The notes beneath the pieces were generated by a model. That model ran no database searches and was not told the origin of the DNA. It worked only from the letters and a program-made list of their open reading frames with translations. A stretch of DNA of 64,000 nt from Tolumonas lignilytica (GTDB lineage: Bacteria; Pseudomonadota; Gammaproteobacteria; Enterobacterales; Aeromonadaceae), in NCBI RefSeq assembly GCF_000527035.1, contig NZ_AZUK01000001.1, forward strand, positions 1,708,501 through 1,772,500, given 5' to 3'. Within the stretch, counting starts at the first letter, position 1, and every line of letters starts with the position of its first letter. Positions 39,276-53,352 of the stretch are shown here, in pieces. The position numbers and the translations under genes are program-made.

Positions 39276-40334
39276 ATGAACAAATCAATTCAGATCCTGG
39301 TGGTGGATGATTCTGCCTTAGTTCGCCAATTCATGAGCGAAGTGATCCAAAATCAGCCTGATATGAATCTGCTGGCAGCCGCACCCGACCCGATTGCAGC
39401 AATGAGCAAAATGCAGAAACAGTGGCCCGACGTCATTTTGCTCGATGTCGAAATGCCCAAGATGGATGGCATTACTTTTTTAAAACAGATCATGGCCCAG
39501 CATCCGACCCCTATCGTGATTTGTTCATCGCTCACGGAACAAGGGGCCGCCCTGACACTCGATGCCTTTAGTGCTGGTGCTGTCGCCGTCTTTACCAAAG
39601 CCAAGCTCGGTGTGAAACAGCACTTGCAATCCATCGCCAACGATCTTGTTCGTGCGATTCGTGAGGCCAGCCAAGCCAGAACTAAAATGCCACGATTAAC
39701 AGCAACTTCGCTGAATCCCCTGTCTCCACCAGCTACCCTACACTCTCACAAACTGATTCAGACGACCGATCGTGTCATTGCGATTGGGACCTCCACGGGC
39801 GGTACGATTGCATTGGAATCAATATTGACCCGTTTACCGCAGGATGTCCCAGGGATCGTGATCGTACAACACATGCCGGAAAAATTTACCGCCGCTTTTG
39901 CCGAACGGTTAAATGGGATCTGTGCCATCGAAGTCCGTGAGGCACGGCACGGTGAGCGTGTGTTACAAGGTTGTGCGCTCATTGCACCGGGGGGTTATCA
40001 CACTCAAATTGTGCGTAACGGAGCCTTTTACTTTACCGAAGTCTTCGATGCACCGCCAGTGAATCGACATAAACCTTCTGTCGATGTGTTGTTCCGGTCC
40101 GTAGCAAAATCAGCCGGACAGAATGCCTTAGGCATGATCCTGACCGGTATGGGTGATGACGGAGCACGAGGTTTACTCAGTATGCGTCAGGCCGGTGCCA
40201 GCACCATTGCGCAGGATGAAGCCTCCAGCGTGGTATTCGGCATGCCGAAAGAAGCCATCAAACTGGGTGCCGCAGAGCAGGTCTTCAGCTTGAATCAGAT
40301 GCCCGCGATGATCACGCAATTTGCACGAAGTTAA
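39276..40334 (+). CDS. cheB: Chemotaxis methylesterase CheB
   Basis: A 352-residue response regulator-methylesterase. The receiver has VVDDS and phospho-acceptor Asp57 in [12 protein letters not shown]. After a linker, the esterase domain has the triad Ser in AIGTSTGG, His in [10 protein letters not shown] and Asp in [10 protein letters not shown]. It is the last gene of the operon and is followed by a strong terminator. Confidence 0.95.
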   Translation: MNKSIQILVVDDSALVRQFMSEVIQNQPDMNLLAAAPDPIAAMSKMQKQWPDVILLDVEMPKMDGITFLKQIMAQHPTPIVICSSLTEQGAALTLDAFSAGAVAVFTKAKLGVKQHLQSIANDLVRAIREASQARTKMPRLTATSLNPLSPPATLHSHKLIQTTDRVIAIGTSTGGTIALESILTRLPQDVPGIVIVQHMPEKFTAAFAERLNGICAIEVREARHGERVLQGCALIAPGGYHTQIVRNGAFYFTEVFDAPPVNRHKPSVDVLFRSVAKSAGQNALGMILTGMGDDGARGLLSMRQAGASTIAQDEASSVVFGMPKEAIKLGAAEQVFSLNQMPAMITQFARS

Positions 40335-40359
40335 CGATGTATGAGCTTAAAATGACAAT

Positions 40360-40392
40360 AAAAAGCCAGAAGATCGCTCTTCTGGCTTTTTT
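40360..40392. terminator. Bidirectional terminator between cheB and atpC
   Basis: AAAAGCCAGAAGA and TCTTCTGGCTTTT form a 13-base perfect stem with a four-base loop, with A and T runs on both sides, between convergent operons. Confidence 0.9.
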
Positions 40393-40404
40393 AGATACCG
40401 GTAA

Positions 40405-40827
40405 TCAGAAGTGTTTACGGGTGATCTCAATGACACGCAATTGTGCCACCGCTTTCGCCAATTCGGTAATGGCGGTTGCATAGTCCACATCGCCCGGATT
40501 GCCGTGGATTTTTTCCTCGGCAGCCCGTTTAGCAGCCTGCGCTTTCGCCTCATCCAAATCAGCCGCACGGATCACGGTGTCCGCCAGCACAGTCGCTGCT
40601 TCTGGTTGCACTTCCAGCATACCGCCAGAGATATACATCACCTCTTCAGCACCATGCAGTTTAACCAGACGCACCAGACCAGGCTTGATGGAGGTCAGTA
40701 ACGGCGCATGACCGTGACGGATCCCCAGTTCCCCTTCCGCGCCTGAAACCTGAACGGATTCAACACGACCGGAAAACAACATGCCTTCAGCACTGACCAC
40801 ATCCAGGTGGAAGGTAATCTCAGCCAT
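40405..40827 (-). CDS. atpC: ATP synthase epsilon subunit
   Basis: A 140-residue F1 epsilon subunit, part of the rotor stalk and an inhibitor of ATP hydrolysis. [50 protein letters not shown] is diagnostic. It is the last gene of the atp operon, 17 bases after atpD. Confidence 0.96.
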   Translation of the reverse strand: MAEITFHLDVVSAEGMLFSGRVESVQVSGAEGELGIRHGHAPLLTSIKPGLVRLVKLHGAEEVMYISGGMLEVQPEAATVLADTVIRAADLDEAKAQAAKRAAEEKIHGNPGDVDYATAITELAKAVAQLRVIEITRKHF

Positions 40828-40844
40828 AGAGCCTCCTGCCTGAA

Positions 40845-43129
<2,285 letters not shown>

Positions 43130-43173
43130 TGCTGACTCTCCACATCAGAGGCTGCCTGACGGCAGCCGCGTTA

Positions 43174-44715
43174 TTACCAGGTATGAGTCGCTTTGAAGCT
43201 GTCGATCAATGCAGACAGACGAGTTACAACGTCATCGTTGTAGTCTGCTTTTGCATTAATTTCAGCCATCAGATCCGCATGCTCATTGTTGGCATAAGAG
43301 AGCAGCGCTGCTTCGAAGTCGCCGATCTTGTTCAGTTCGACGTCTTCCAGATAGCCACGCTCTGCTGCAAACAGAACCAGCGACTGCTGAGCAACGCTCA
43401 TTGGCGCATATTGTTTCTGTTTCATCAGCTCAGTTACTTTCTGGCCATGACTCAGTTGTTTACGGGTTGCATCGTCCAGATCAGAAGAGAACTGTGCGAA
43501 CGCTGCCAGTTCACGATACTGTGCCAGAGCGGTACGAATACCACCGGACAGTTTCTTGATGATCTTGGTCTGAGCAGCACCACCCACACGGGATACCGAA
43601 ATACCTGGGTCAACCGCAGGACGGATACCGGCGTTAAACAGCTGAGTAGTCAGGAAGATCTGACCGTCAGTGATCGAAATAACGTTAGTCGGAACGAACG
43701 CAGATACGTCACCGGCCTGAGTTTCAATGATTGGCAATGCCGTCAGAGAACCCGTCTGGCCTTTTACCGCGCCTTTCGTGAACGTTTCTACATATTCAGC
43801 GTTAACGCGGGAAGCACGTTCCAGCAGACGAGAATGCAGATAGAAGACGTCCCCTGGGAACGCTTCACGTCCTGGCGGACGGCGCAGCAGCAGGGAGATC
43901 TGGCGATAAGCAACCGCGTGCTTAGACAGGTCATCATAAATAATCAGCGCATCTTCACCACGATCGCGGAAGTATTCACCCATCGCGCAACCAGAATAAG
44001 GTGCCAGATATTGCAGAGATGCAGATTCAGAAGCCGATGCCACGACAACGATAGTGTTAGCCAGCGCACCGTGTTCTTCCAGTTTGCGTACTACGTTCGC
44101 AATGGTAGAAGCCTTCTGACCAATCGCTACGTACACACATTTGATGCCAGAATCTTTCTGGTTGATGATCGCATCGATCGCCAGCGCGGTTTTACCGGTC
44201 TGACGGTCACCGATGATCAGCTCACGCTGGCCACGGCCGATTGGGATCATCGCATCAACTGCTTTATAACCAGTCTGAACTGGCTGAGAAACAGATTGAC
44301 GCTCGATTACACCTGGTGCAATCACTTCAACCGGTGAGAAGCCATCGTTTTCAACAGGGCCTTTACCATCAATAGGCTGACCCAGCGTGTTGACCACACG
44401 GCCCAGCAGACCACGACCTACCGGCACTTCCAAAATACGACCGGTACCCGTTACTTTCTGGCCTTCAGCCAGATCAGCATACGGACCCATTACAATCGCA
44501 CCAACGGAGTCACGCTCCAGGTTCAGTGCCAGACCATAACGGTTACCAGGCAGTTCAATCATTTCACCCTGCATGACGTCAGCAAGGCCATGAATACGAA
44601 CGATACCGTCGCTCACCGATACGATAGTCCCTTCATTGCGGGCTTCGGTGACGACGTTGAATTGCGCGATACGCTTTTTAATCAGCTCGGCAATTTCAGT
44701 GGAATTGAGTTGCAT
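43174..44715 (-). CDS. atpA: ATP synthase alpha subunit
   Basis: A 513-residue non-catalytic nucleotide-binding F1 subunit, with P-loop [11 protein letters not shown] and the [15 protein letters not shown] signature. Standard length for gammaproteobacteria. Confidence 0.97.
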   Translation of the reverse strand: MQLNSTEIAELIKKRIAQFNVVTEARNEGTIVSVSDGIVRIHGLADVMQGEMIELPGNRYGLALNLERDSVGAIVMGPYADLAEGQKVTGTGRILEVPVGRGLLGRVVNTLGQPIDGKGPVENDGFSPVEVIAPGVIERQSVSQPVQTGYKAVDAMIPIGRGQRELIIGDRQTGKTALAIDAIINQKDSGIKCVYVAIGQKASTIANVVRKLEEHGALANTIVVVASASESASLQYLAPYSGCAMGEYFRDRGEDALIIYDDLSKHAVAYRQISLLLRRPPGREAFPGDVFYLHSRLLERASRVNAEYVETFTKGAVKGQTGSLTALPIIETQAGDVSAFVPTNVISITDGQIFLTTQLFNAGIRPAVDPGISVSRVGGAAQTKIIKKLSGGIRTALAQYRELAAFAQFSSDLDDATRKQLSHGQKVTELMKQKQYAPMSVAQQSLVLFAAERGYLEDVELNKIGDFEAALLSYANNEHADLMAEINAKADYNDDVVTRLSALIDSFKATHTW

Positions 44716-44729
44716 GCTTTAATCCCCAA

Positions 44730-45263
44730 TCAAGATTGCAATGCTTCCGCCAAGCGGTTGAGTTTACTGCGAACACTGGCATCGATGATGTCATCACCAA
44801 TCTTAATGACCAGACCGGCCATCAATGATGGATCCAGCTGACAAGTCAGACGCACTGTGCGCTGATAGCGGGCTTCCAGAGTTTTCTGAATCTTCGCTTT
44901 TTCTGCGTCAGAGAGCGCTGTCGCAGACGTGATCTGCGCTTCCAGTTCTTTGTCCAGTTCTGCTTTCAATGCTGAAAATTCAGCAACGACCGCAGGCAGT
45001 ACACTCAAACGTCCGTTTTCAGCCATCACCCGGATCAGGTTTTGGCCCTGCTCATTGAGCTGTTCACCACAAATCTGGTTAAACAACTGCGCCAGTTGCT
45101 CTGGCGCCATTGAGCTGTGAATTAACTGTTGTACGGTATCGTCTTTCGACACTTCGGCCGCAAAGAGCAACATCGATAGCCAGTTATCCACCGCTTTCTG
45201 TTCAACGGCAAAATCGAACGCGGCTTTGGCGTAGGGGCGCGCAATGGTTGTCACTTCAGACAT
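44730..45263 (-). CDS. atpH: ATP synthase delta subunit
   Basis: A 177-residue stator subunit linking F1 to the b subunits. MSEVTTIARPYAKAAFDFAVEQ and the C-terminal DPSLMAGLVIKIGDDIIDASVRSKL are family hallmarks. Confidence 0.96.
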   Translation of the reverse strand: MSEVTTIARPYAKAAFDFAVEQKAVDNWLSMLLFAAEVSKDDTVQQLIHSSMAPEQLAQLFNQICGEQLNEQGQNLIRVMAENGRLSVLPAVVAEFSALKAELDKELEAQITSATALSDAEKAKIQKTLEARYQRTVRLTCQLDPSLMAGLVIKIGDDIIDASVRSKLNRLAEALQS

Positions 45264-45277
45264 AGCCCCGGCTCCCC

Positions 45278-45748
45278 TTAGAGTTCAGCAACCAGCTTGT
45301 CAACGATGGCGCTGTTAGCGGCCCCGTCCAGCTGACGCTCCAGAATTTTTTCCGCACCCGCAACAGCCAGCGCTGCCACATGTTTACGGAGTTCTTCTTT
45401 CGCACGGTTGCGTTCAGCCTCAATTTCCGCTCTGGCTTGGTTCAGGATTTTTTCCCGTTCCGCCATGGCGTCCTGATTGGCTTCATCAATAACTTGAGCA
45501 CGGCGTTTATTGGCCTGCTCGATAATCTCAGCAGCTTGCTGTTTTGCTTCCTTGATCTGTTCCATGGCTTTGGTCTGTGCCAGGTCCAGGTCTTTTTTCG
45601 CACGGTCTGCAGAAGCCATACCGTCAGCAATTTCTTTCTGACGTTTTTCGATGGCAGCCATCAGAGGCGGCCACACAAACTTCATACAGAACCAAACAAA
45701 AAGGATGAAAGCAATCGTCTGGCCGAGGATGGTTGCATTGATATTCAC
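45278..45748 (-). CDS. atpF: ATP synthase b subunit
   Basis: A 156-residue peripheral stalk subunit. One N-terminal membrane helix ([20 protein letters not shown]) is followed by a long charged helix. Standard length. Confidence 0.96.
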   Translation of the reverse strand: MNINATILGQTIAFILFVWFCMKFVWPPLMAAIEKRQKEIADGMASADRAKKDLDLAQTKAMEQIKEAKQQAAEIIEQANKRRAQVIDEANQDAMAEREKILNQARAEIEAERNRAKEELRKHVAALAVAGAEKILERQLDGAANSAIVDKLVAEL

Positions 45749-45786
45749 TGCCCATCTCCCTTAAAAAATGAATGCCCGGTACCGTA

Positions 45787-46026
<240 letters not shown>

Positions 46027-46057
46027 TTAAAATATGAACAAAACGTTGATCAAAAAA

Positions 46058-47235
<1,178 letters not shown>

Positions 47236-47257
47236 TCAGCTTTCTCCGATTTTGTAA

Positions 47258-47370
47258 CGCCCTATCAGGGCGCATTTTATTAACATAAATTAAACAAAAA
47301 AGCATCCATTTATTAAATTTCACACTAACAGTCATTTAACATATAAGTTAAATGTAACCATTTGGTGCAA
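47258..47370 (-). promoter_or_regulatory. Promoter region of the atp operon
   Basis: On the minus strand, TTGCAC (47365-47370) and TTATAT (47341-47346) are 18 bases apart and form a plausible sigma-70 promoter. The -10 element sits in the six-base centre of a perfect inverted repeat, CATTTAAC/GTTAAATG (47333-47354). A small hairpin CGCCCT/AGGGCG (47258-47272) lies in the leader just before the atpI ribosome site. Confidence 0.4.
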
Positions 47371-47409
47371 AAGGATTTTTTTTGCAAATTCAGACAAAAC
47401 AGTAGCCCA

Positions 47410-47438
47410 ACAAAAACGAAAAAACCAGTCGTTTTTGT
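47410..47438 (-). terminator. A/T-rich hairpin after parB
   Basis: ACAAAAACGA pairs with TCGTTTTTGT immediately after the parB stop. The stem is weak and no T-run follows on the minus strand, so terminator function is doubtful. Confidence 0.3.
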
Positions 47439-47441
47439 GAA

Positions 47442-48350
47442 CTAACTCAAATTAAAAAAATGACGGATCTTTTCGAATTCAGAATAACTTTTATAAGTTA
47501 AAACTATCTTACCGTTATCGTCATTTGAGCGAATAATCTGTACGGAAACACCCAATTTGTCAGACAACGATTCCGACCAGGCAAGCCCTTCTTCATCGAC
47601 CTGTCGTTCCGGCTTAGGCGATGGTGGATTCAAAAGCTTCTGCACCATTTTTTCGGTGTCTCGTACGGTGAGATTTTTCTGAGCCACCGTCCGCGCGGCA
47701 TCGCTTTGTAATTCACCTTCCAGGCTCAGTAATGCCCGTGCATGCCCCATATCCAGATCACCATGTTCAACCAGCTGTTTCACATCATCATTCAGCTGAT
47801 TTAAACGTAACAGGTTGCTCACGGCAGAACGGGACTTACCAACCGCCTCGGCCACTTGCTGATGAGATAATTCAAACTCGGTCATCAAGCGTTGTAACGC
47901 GACCGCTTCCTCGATGGCATTCAAATCTTCACGCTGAATATTTTCAATCAGCGCAATGGCCACCGCAGCATTGTCTTCCACGTTCTTAATCAGACAAGGG
48001 ACGGTTTCCAGGCGAACTAACTGACTGGCACGCCAGCGACGTTCACCCGCAATGATTTCAAACTGCTGTTCGGCAATCTGACGTACAACTATCGGCTGGA
48101 TCACCCCTTGAGCTCGAATCGAGTTGGCCAGATCTTCCAGGGCTTCCTGCGACATATCCCGTCGCGGCTGGTATTTACCAGGCCGTAGCCAACTGACCGG
48201 CAGGATCTGCAATTCGCCTTTCTGATCATCCACTTTGTGTTGAACAGCATCCGCCTGAATATCACTTAATATCTGTTTCTGCCGGGCTACCTGACTGGTA
48301 CCCAGTAATGCTTCCAGGCCTTTGCCCAAACCGCGTTTTTTAGAGGTCAT
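47442..48350 (-). CDS. parB: Chromosome partitioning protein ParB
   Basis: A 302-residue ParB/Spo0J CTPase-type DNA clamp. The N-terminal KKRGLGKGLEALLG, the GERRWRASQLVRL motif (CTP/DNA binding), the helix-turn-helix ELSHQQVAEAVGKSRSAVSNLLRL and a C-terminal dimerisation region are present. It follows parA by 11 bases. I saw no perfect parS in the window. Confidence 0.96.
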   Translation of the reverse strand: MTSKKRGLGKGLEALLGTSQVARQKQILSDIQADAVQHKVDDQKGELQILPVSWLRPGKYQPRRDMSQEALEDLANSIRAQGVIQPIVVRQIAEQQFEIIAGERRWRASQLVRLETVPCLIKNVEDNAAVAIALIENIQREDLNAIEEAVALQRLMTEFELSHQQVAEAVGKSRSAVSNLLRLNQLNDDVKQLVEHGDLDMGHARALLSLEGELQSDAARTVAQKNLTVRDTEKMVQKLLNPPSPKPERQVDEEGLAWSESLSDKLGVSVQIIRSNDDNGKIVLTYKSYSEFEKIRHFFNLS

Positions 48351-48361
48351 AACGGATTATC

Positions 48362-49150
48362 TCACGCTGAGGCTTCGGTCTTTTGTTGTTCTTCCCGGCG
48401 TAACAATTCGCCGGCCAATCCCAGATAGGCTTTTGAGCCTAGCGAACTTTTATCGTAATACATCACAGGAGTCCCATGACTTGGCGCTTCGGCCAGCCGC
48501 ACATTGCGCGGAATGATGGTCCGGTAAACTTTATCACCGAAATATTGTTTTAACTGTTCCGAGACTTCGTTGGAGAGCCGGTTACGGTGATCGAACATCG
48601 TTCGCAGTACACCCTCGATTTTCAGTTCTGGATTGACCACCGCAGCCAGTTTGCTGATGGTATCCACCAGTGCCGTTAAACCTTCCAGGGCAAAATATTC
48701 ACATTGCATCGGTACTAATACCGAATCAGCCGCTGACATGGCATTGACCGTCAGCAAATTTAACGCTGGCGGGCAGTCTATAAAAATAAAATCATAGTCA
48801 TCGCGGATCGGCGCCAGCGCGTTGCGCAGACGAAGCTCACGCGCAAAGACTTCCATGAGTCGAATTTCGGCGGCCGTAGCATCGCCATTGGCCGCAATCA
48901 GATCATAACCGCCTGTGGTTTCGGTGATGATCACATCTCGCACTGGCATTTCATCCACCAGCAGTTCATAGATGGTGCGTTCGGTTTCGTATTTGTTAAC
49001 GCCGCTGGCCATCGTGGCATTCCCCTGCGGATCGAGATCGATCAACAGGACTTTGCGACGTGTCGCCGCCATTGAAGCAGCCAAATTCACGCTGGTGGTC
49101 GTTTTACCGACGCCACCTTTCTGGTTTGCTATGGCAATGACTTTTCCCAC
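48362..49150 (-). CDS. parA: Chromosome partitioning ATPase ParA
   Basis: A 262-residue Soj/ParA ATPase. The deviant Walker A is [14 protein letters not shown] and the Walker B region is [13 protein letters not shown]. Short N-terminus of the chromosomal type, without a DNA-binding extension. It lies in the conserved mnmG - rsmG - parA - parB run on the leading strand from oriC. Confidence 0.96.
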   Translation of the reverse strand: MGKVIAIANQKGGVGKTTTSVNLAASMAATRRKVLLIDLDPQGNATMASGVNKYETERTIYELLVDEMPVRDVIITETTGGYDLIAANGDATAAEIRLMEVFARELRLRNALAPIRDDYDFIFIDCPPALNLLTVNAMSAADSVLVPMQCEYFALEGLTALVDTISKLAAVVNPELKIEGVLRTMFDHRNRLSNEVSEQLKQYFGDKVYRTIIPRNVRLAEAPSHGTPVMYYDKSSLGSKAYLGLAGELLRREEQQKTEASA

Positions 49151-49161
49151 AGTAGCGGATC

Positions 49162-49791
49162 CTAATGTTGTTTTTTCACAATAATCAGGTGACGTTCAGC
49201 ATCCAGTTGCGGCACATCCAAGCGGTGCGCAGCAACCAGTGTAAAGTCTGATGGCAGCGTTTCCAATTCATCCTGCGGATAAACCCCTTTTAACGCAAGG
49301 AATACGCCTTGGGGGGCCGGTAAATGCCGACACCAAGTCAGCATGTCCGTCAGTGATGCAAAGGCACGGCTTAAAACCCCATCAAACCCCATCTCATCGT
49401 GGAATTCCTCCACCCGAGATTGAACCGCCACGACATTTTTTAAGCCCAATTCAAGAATAACCTGACGGATAAAGCGGATCCGTTTTCCCAAGCTATCCAG
49501 CAAGACAAACTGCTTATCCGGTTGCACGATGGCCAATGGTAAGCCGGGTAACCCCGGACCGGTACCGACATCAATAAAGCGCTGACCATCCAGATAGGGC
49601 GCAACCACAATACTGTCGAGGATGTGGCGTACCAGCATCCCTTCCGGTTCACGTACTGACGTCAGATTGTATGCCTTGTTCCACTTATGCAGCAACCCGA
49701 CCAGTGCCAGCAGTTGCTGTTTCTGCTGATCGGACAGCGATATATTGGCTTGTTGCAGCAACGATTCCAATTGAGGGAGTAATGTTTGCAT
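49162..49791 (-). CDS. rsmG: 16S rRNA G527 N7-methyltransferase
   Basis: A 209-residue RsmG (GidB). The SAM-binding motif is [17 protein letters not shown], and [23 protein letters not shown] is typical. It starts 4 bases before the mnmG stop. Confidence 0.96.
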   Translation of the reverse strand: MQTLLPQLESLLQQANISLSDQQKQQLLALVGLLHKWNKAYNLTSVREPEGMLVRHILDSIVVAPYLDGQRFIDVGTGPGLPGLPLAIVQPDKQFVLLDSLGKRIRFIRQVILELGLKNVVAVQSRVEEFHDEMGFDGVLSRAFASLTDMLTWCRHLPAPQGVFLALKGVYPQDELETLPSDFTLVAAHRLDVPQLDAERHLIIVKKQH

Positions 49792-49795
49792 AAAA

Positions 49796-51685
49796 TCAGG
49801 CCGATTTACGCAGCAAGCCGCGTTTTTTCAAATGAACTAATAAAATGGAAATCGCCGCCGGCGTCACGCCGGAAATGCGCGATGCCTGGCCGATGGTCTG
49901 TGGTTTGATATCGTTCAGTTTGATACAAACCTCTTTCGACAGTCCCGGTACGTCGCTGTAGTCCAGATCCAATGGCAACAGGGTTTCTTCATGGCGGAGT
50001 TGTTTGTCGATTTCATCCTGCTGGCGATCAATATAACCGGCATATTTCACCTGGATCTCGATTTGCTCCGCCGCCTGTTGATGCTCAATCCCCGGACCAA
50101 TGCCTTCAATTGCCATCAGATCCTGATAGTTCACTTCCGGACGACGCAGCAGATCCTCCAGATTCACCGGACGGCTCAATGGCGTTTTCAGGATCGCATT
50201 CAGCGATTCTGCCGCTGGATGTTGAGGCTGGATCCAGCAGTCTTTCAGACGCTGCTGTTCCTGTGCCATCATTTCCAGCTTGTGGTTGAAAAATGCCCAA
50301 CGCTCTTCATTCACCAGACCCAGTTCCCGGGCGATAGGAGTCAGGCGCAGATCGGCATTGTCTTCGCGCAGCAGCAGGCGGTATTCGGCACGACTGGTGA
50401 ACATGCGGTAAGGCTCTTTGGTACCCAGCGTCGAGAGATCGTCCATCAGAACCCCGATATAGGCCTGATCGCGACGTGGCGCCCAAGGATCTTTATCCTG
50501 AGCCCGCAATGCCGCATTGATCCCAGCCAACATCCCTTGTGCCGCCGCTTCTTCGTAACCGGTAGTCCCGTTGATCTGGCCGGCAAAGAACAGGTTCTGC
50601 AGACACTTGTTTTCCATATTCGGTTTCAGATCGCGCGGATCGAAAAAGTCATATTCAATCGCATAGCCGGGACGGGCGATGTGCGCGTTGGCAAAGCCTT
50701 TCATTGAACGCACGATCTGCACCTGTACATCAAATGGCAGGCTGGTGGAGATCCCGTTCGGATAGAGCTCATGTGTCGTCAGGCCTTCCGGCTCGATGAA
50801 GATCTGATGCGCGTCTTTATCGGCAAAGCGCATGATCTTATCTTCGATCGACGGACAATAACGTGGGCCGATCCCTTCGATCACCCCCGCATACATCGGG
50901 CTGCGATCCAGATTGGCCCGGATCACATCATGGGTCTGTGTGTTGGTATGCGTGATAAAACAAGGCACCTGCCGCGGATGCTGTTCCGGTTTTCCCAGAT
51001 AGGAAAAGACCGGCACCGGATCATCACCCGGCTGCACCTGCAATTGTGAGAAATCAACGGAGCGCGCATCAATGCGAGGAGGCGTGCCTGTTTTCAGTCG
51101 ACCAACCCGCAGCGGCAGTTCACGCATGCGTTCCGCCAGTGTGACAGAGGCTGGATCACCCGAACGACCGCCACGATAATGCTCCATACCAATATGGATC
51201 AGGCCGTTTAAAAATGTGCCCGCCGTCAGTACGACCGTTTTCGCTAAAATACGGATCCCAGCTTGGGTGACCACTCCACAGACCCGATCACCGTCGAGGA
51301 TCAGATCATCGCAGGCCTGCTGGAACAGTTGCAGATTAGGATAATTTTCCAGCGTATGTCGGATTGTCTGTTTATACAGTAAACGATCTGCCTGCGCACG
51401 GGTTGCGCGTACTGCTGGGCCCTTGGATGAATTCAGGATACGGAACTGGATCCCGGCATGATCGATGGCTTGCGCCATTACGCCACCCATGGCATCCACT
51501 TCTTTCACCAAATGGCCCTTTCCGATCCCTCCGATGGCCGGATTACAAGACATATGTCCTAATGTCTCAATGTTGTGGGTCAGCAACAGGGTTTTCATGC
51601 CCATACGTGCTGCCGCGGTTGCCGCTTCGGTGCCCGCATGGCCTCCGCCAACCACAATCACATCGAATTGATCATGATACTGCAT
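49796..51685 (-). CDS. mnmG: tRNA uridine-34 5-carboxymethylaminomethyl modification enzyme MnmG
   Basis: A 629-residue FAD protein which, with MnmE, modifies the wobble uridine of several tRNAs. [23 protein letters not shown] is the FAD-binding motif, and the C-terminal [26 protein letters not shown] is diagnostic. I chose the ATG at 51685 with GGAG seven bases upstream; the frame reaches a TTG two codons earlier. It is transcribed away from oriC. Confidence 0.97.
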   Translation of the reverse strand: MQYHDQFDVIVVGGGHAGTEAATAAARMGMKTLLLTHNIETLGHMSCNPAIGGIGKGHLVKEVDAMGGVMAQAIDHAGIQFRILNSSKGPAVRATRAQADRLLYKQTIRHTLENYPNLQLFQQACDDLILDGDRVCGVVTQAGIRILAKTVVLTAGTFLNGLIHIGMEHYRGGRSGDPASVTLAERMRELPLRVGRLKTGTPPRIDARSVDFSQLQVQPGDDPVPVFSYLGKPEQHPRQVPCFITHTNTQTHDVIRANLDRSPMYAGVIEGIGPRYCPSIEDKIMRFADKDAHQIFIEPEGLTTHELYPNGISTSLPFDVQVQIVRSMKGFANAHIARPGYAIEYDFFDPRDLKPNMENKCLQNLFFAGQINGTTGYEEAAAQGMLAGINAALRAQDKDPWAPRRDQAYIGVLMDDLSTLGTKEPYRMFTSRAEYRLLLREDNADLRLTPIARELGLVNEERWAFFNHKLEMMAQEQQRLKDCWIQPQHPAAESLNAILKTPLSRPVNLEDLLRRPEVNYQDLMAIEGIGPGIEHQQAAEQIEIQVKYAGYIDRQQDEIDKQLRHEETLLPLDLDYSDVPGLSKEVCIKLNDIKPQTIGQASRISGVTPAAISILLVHLKKRGLLRKSA

Positions 51686-51712
51686 ATGCAAACTCCAATT
51701 ATTGCCATCAAG

Positions 51713-52235
51713 GATCGTTATTTCAGTGGGCGCATATTCTAACGGGTTTACGGGATCAATAACATCAAAGAACGATCTTAAGAGGAATGGGATTGCTTAT
51801 TAGATCTAGGATCTTTTTATGATCTTCTTATTGATCTTTATTATATGGATCGCGGGTCTCTGTTAATAACTTAAAAATGATCAGATTGATCAAGGTGTTG
51901 AGATGGATCCAATCCTGTGGTTTTTCGGGGATCCAGCGAGGTCAAACATGAGTATAACCAGCGTTGTTATGCACAGACTCAAGTGATCTATCTGGTTGTT
52001 AATAGGATAAAAAGAGCTTAATCAGTGGTTTTCAGTATGGTTATACACAAAACTTTTTTTGATGATCCTAAACTGTGCGTATCTGTATTTTTATGACGAT
52101 CCAATTGTCAATCTTCTGTGGATAAATCTGTGCAAGGCTTTTTCTGACACGATCGTTTGTCGTAGTGGATAAGATCATAAATCGAAAATGGGATCACGTC
52201 ACGTTGTCATGGTGATCCCGGGTAGAGGGGGGATC
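51713..52235. other. Chromosomal replication origin oriC
   Basis: The gap of about 550 bp between mnmG and mioC has every mark of an E. coli-type oriC. I count 20 GATC sites at 51713-52235, where about two are expected by chance. DnaA boxes with the exact TTATNCACA consensus are at 51967-51975 (TTATGCACA), 52041-52049 (TTATACACA) and, on the minus strand, 52117-52125 (TTATCCACA). One-mismatch boxes are at 51949-51957, 52164-52172 and about 51861-51869. An AT-rich unwinding region with GATC-led 13-mers lies at the mnmG side. No gene is present. Confidence 0.95.
51801..51848. repeat. DNA unwinding element with three GATC 13-mers
   Basis: Three AT-rich 13-mer-like repeats start at 51810, 51821 and 51833, each beginning GATCTT, spaced 11-12 bases. 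They correspond to the L, M and R 13-mers of E. coli oriC and lie on the same (mnmG) side of the DnaA boxes. Confidence 0.85.
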
Positions 52236-52689
52236 AGTTCAGTAACAGGTGCCATGTGGTGAACCACAGATCGGCGGCATCTTCGGGGATCTCATGCTGC
52301 GTGACATCAATTTCCAGACGTTCACCGATCTTTTGGGCATTGGTCTGTTCCAGTAATTGATCCAGCAGACGGCCTGCGGCACAAAAGGTATCGTAATTGC
52401 TATCGCCAAGTGCCACGACCGCATAGCGAAGATCGGCCAGTTGCAACGGTTTTTGTACCAGATCCTGAGTAAACGCATGCAGATTATCCGGTACTTGTCC
52501 GGCACCATGGGTTGAGGTGACCACCAGCCAGACGGTATCCGGACCTTTGCTGGCCAGCAGTTGAACCAGATCCGGTTGATAGTGCAATGTGGTGGTGTGT
52601 TGGTGGGTTTGCAACTGCTCGGCAAGATGTTCGGCCACATATTCTGCGGCACCGAGGGTTGAGCCAATGATGAGATCAATATGAGCCAT
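52234..52689 (-). CDS. mioC: Flavodoxin-like protein MioC
   Basis: A 151-residue FMN-binding flavodoxin. The phosphate loop is GSTLGAAEYVAEHLAE, and VVTSTHGAGQVPDN and VVALGDSNYDTFC bind the flavin. It is transcribed towards oriC, as in E. coli, where mioC transcription passes through the origin. Confidence 0.93.
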   Translation of the reverse strand: MAHIDLIIGSTLGAAEYVAEHLAEQLQTHQHTTTLHYQPDLVQLLASKGPDTVWLVVTSTHGAGQVPDNLHAFTQDLVQKPLQLADLRYAVVALGDSNYDTFCAAGRLLDQLLEQTNAQKIGERLEIDVTQHEIPEDAADLWFTTWHLLLN

Positions 52690-52704
52690 TGTGTTTCCTT
52701 AAAT

Positions 52705-52733
52705 AAAAAAGGAGCCGTGATGGCTCCTTTTAT
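52705..52733 (-). terminator. Terminator of efp
   Basis: On the minus strand AAAAGGAGCC pairs with GGCTCCTTTT around a five-base loop, followed by more T's, 20 bases after the efp stop and just before mioC. Confidence 0.85.
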
Positions 52734-52754
52734 AAAACAAGGCGATGCAGAAGA

Positions 52755-53318
52755 CTACACGCGGCGTTTGAATTCACCGGTACGGGTGTCGATTTCGATC
52801 TTGTCACCGATCTTAACGAAATCGGCAACAGAGATGGTGGCATCAGTGCCTTTCAGTTTAGCAGGCTTCATGACTTTGCCTGAAGTGTCGCCACGAACTG
52901 AAGGCTCAGTGTATTCCACTTCACGTACGATAGTGATTGGCAGTTCCATGGAGATCGCTTTACCTTCGTAGAAGGTTACTTCGCAGATGTCTTCCATGCC
53001 GTCGATCAGGTAGTTCAGTACGTCGCCCAGGTTTTCTTTTTCGATGTCGTACTGGTTGTATTCAGTATCCATGAACACATACATTGGATCAGCGAAGTAA
53101 GAATAAGTACATTCTTTACGTTCCAGCTGTACGGTGTCCAGTTTGTCATCGGCTTTGAACACAGTTTCTGCGCCTGCGCCTGACAGCAGGTTTTTCATTT
53201 TCATTTTAACAACGGCAGAGTTACGGCCGGATTTGTTGAATTCGGTTTTCAGCACGACCATTGGGTCTTTACCGATCATGATGACGTTACCGACACGGAT
53301 TTCCTGAGCGATTTTCAT
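52755..53318 (-). CDS. efp: Elongation factor P, arginine (rhamnosylated) type
   Basis: A 187-residue EF-P, which relieves ribosome stalling at polyproline. The tip loop reads [13 protein letters not shown], placing Arg at position 32 where E. coli has the modified Lys34 (PGKGQ). Arg32 EF-Ps are rhamnosylated by EarP, and earP is the adjacent upstream gene 34 bases away. No EpmA/EpmB gene is seen here. Confidence 0.95.
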   Translation of the reverse strand: MKIAQEIRVGNVIMIGKDPMVVLKTEFNKSGRNSAVVKMKMKNLLSGAGAETVFKADDKLDTVQLERKECTYSYFADPMYVFMDTEYNQYDIEKENLGDVLNYLIDGMEDICEVTFYEGKAISMELPITIVREVEYTEPSVRGDTSGKVMKPAKLKGTDATISVADFVKIGDKIEIDTRTGEFKRRV

Positions 53319-53352
53319 GTGTTCAATTCCTGAATTTAGCTTAAGCTTAGAT

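Noticed and set aside
47442-51685. parS sites for ParB
   Set aside because: I looked for TGTTTCACGTGAAACA-like palindromes around parAB, rsmG and mnmG and across the other CACGTG sites seen; none has matching flanks.
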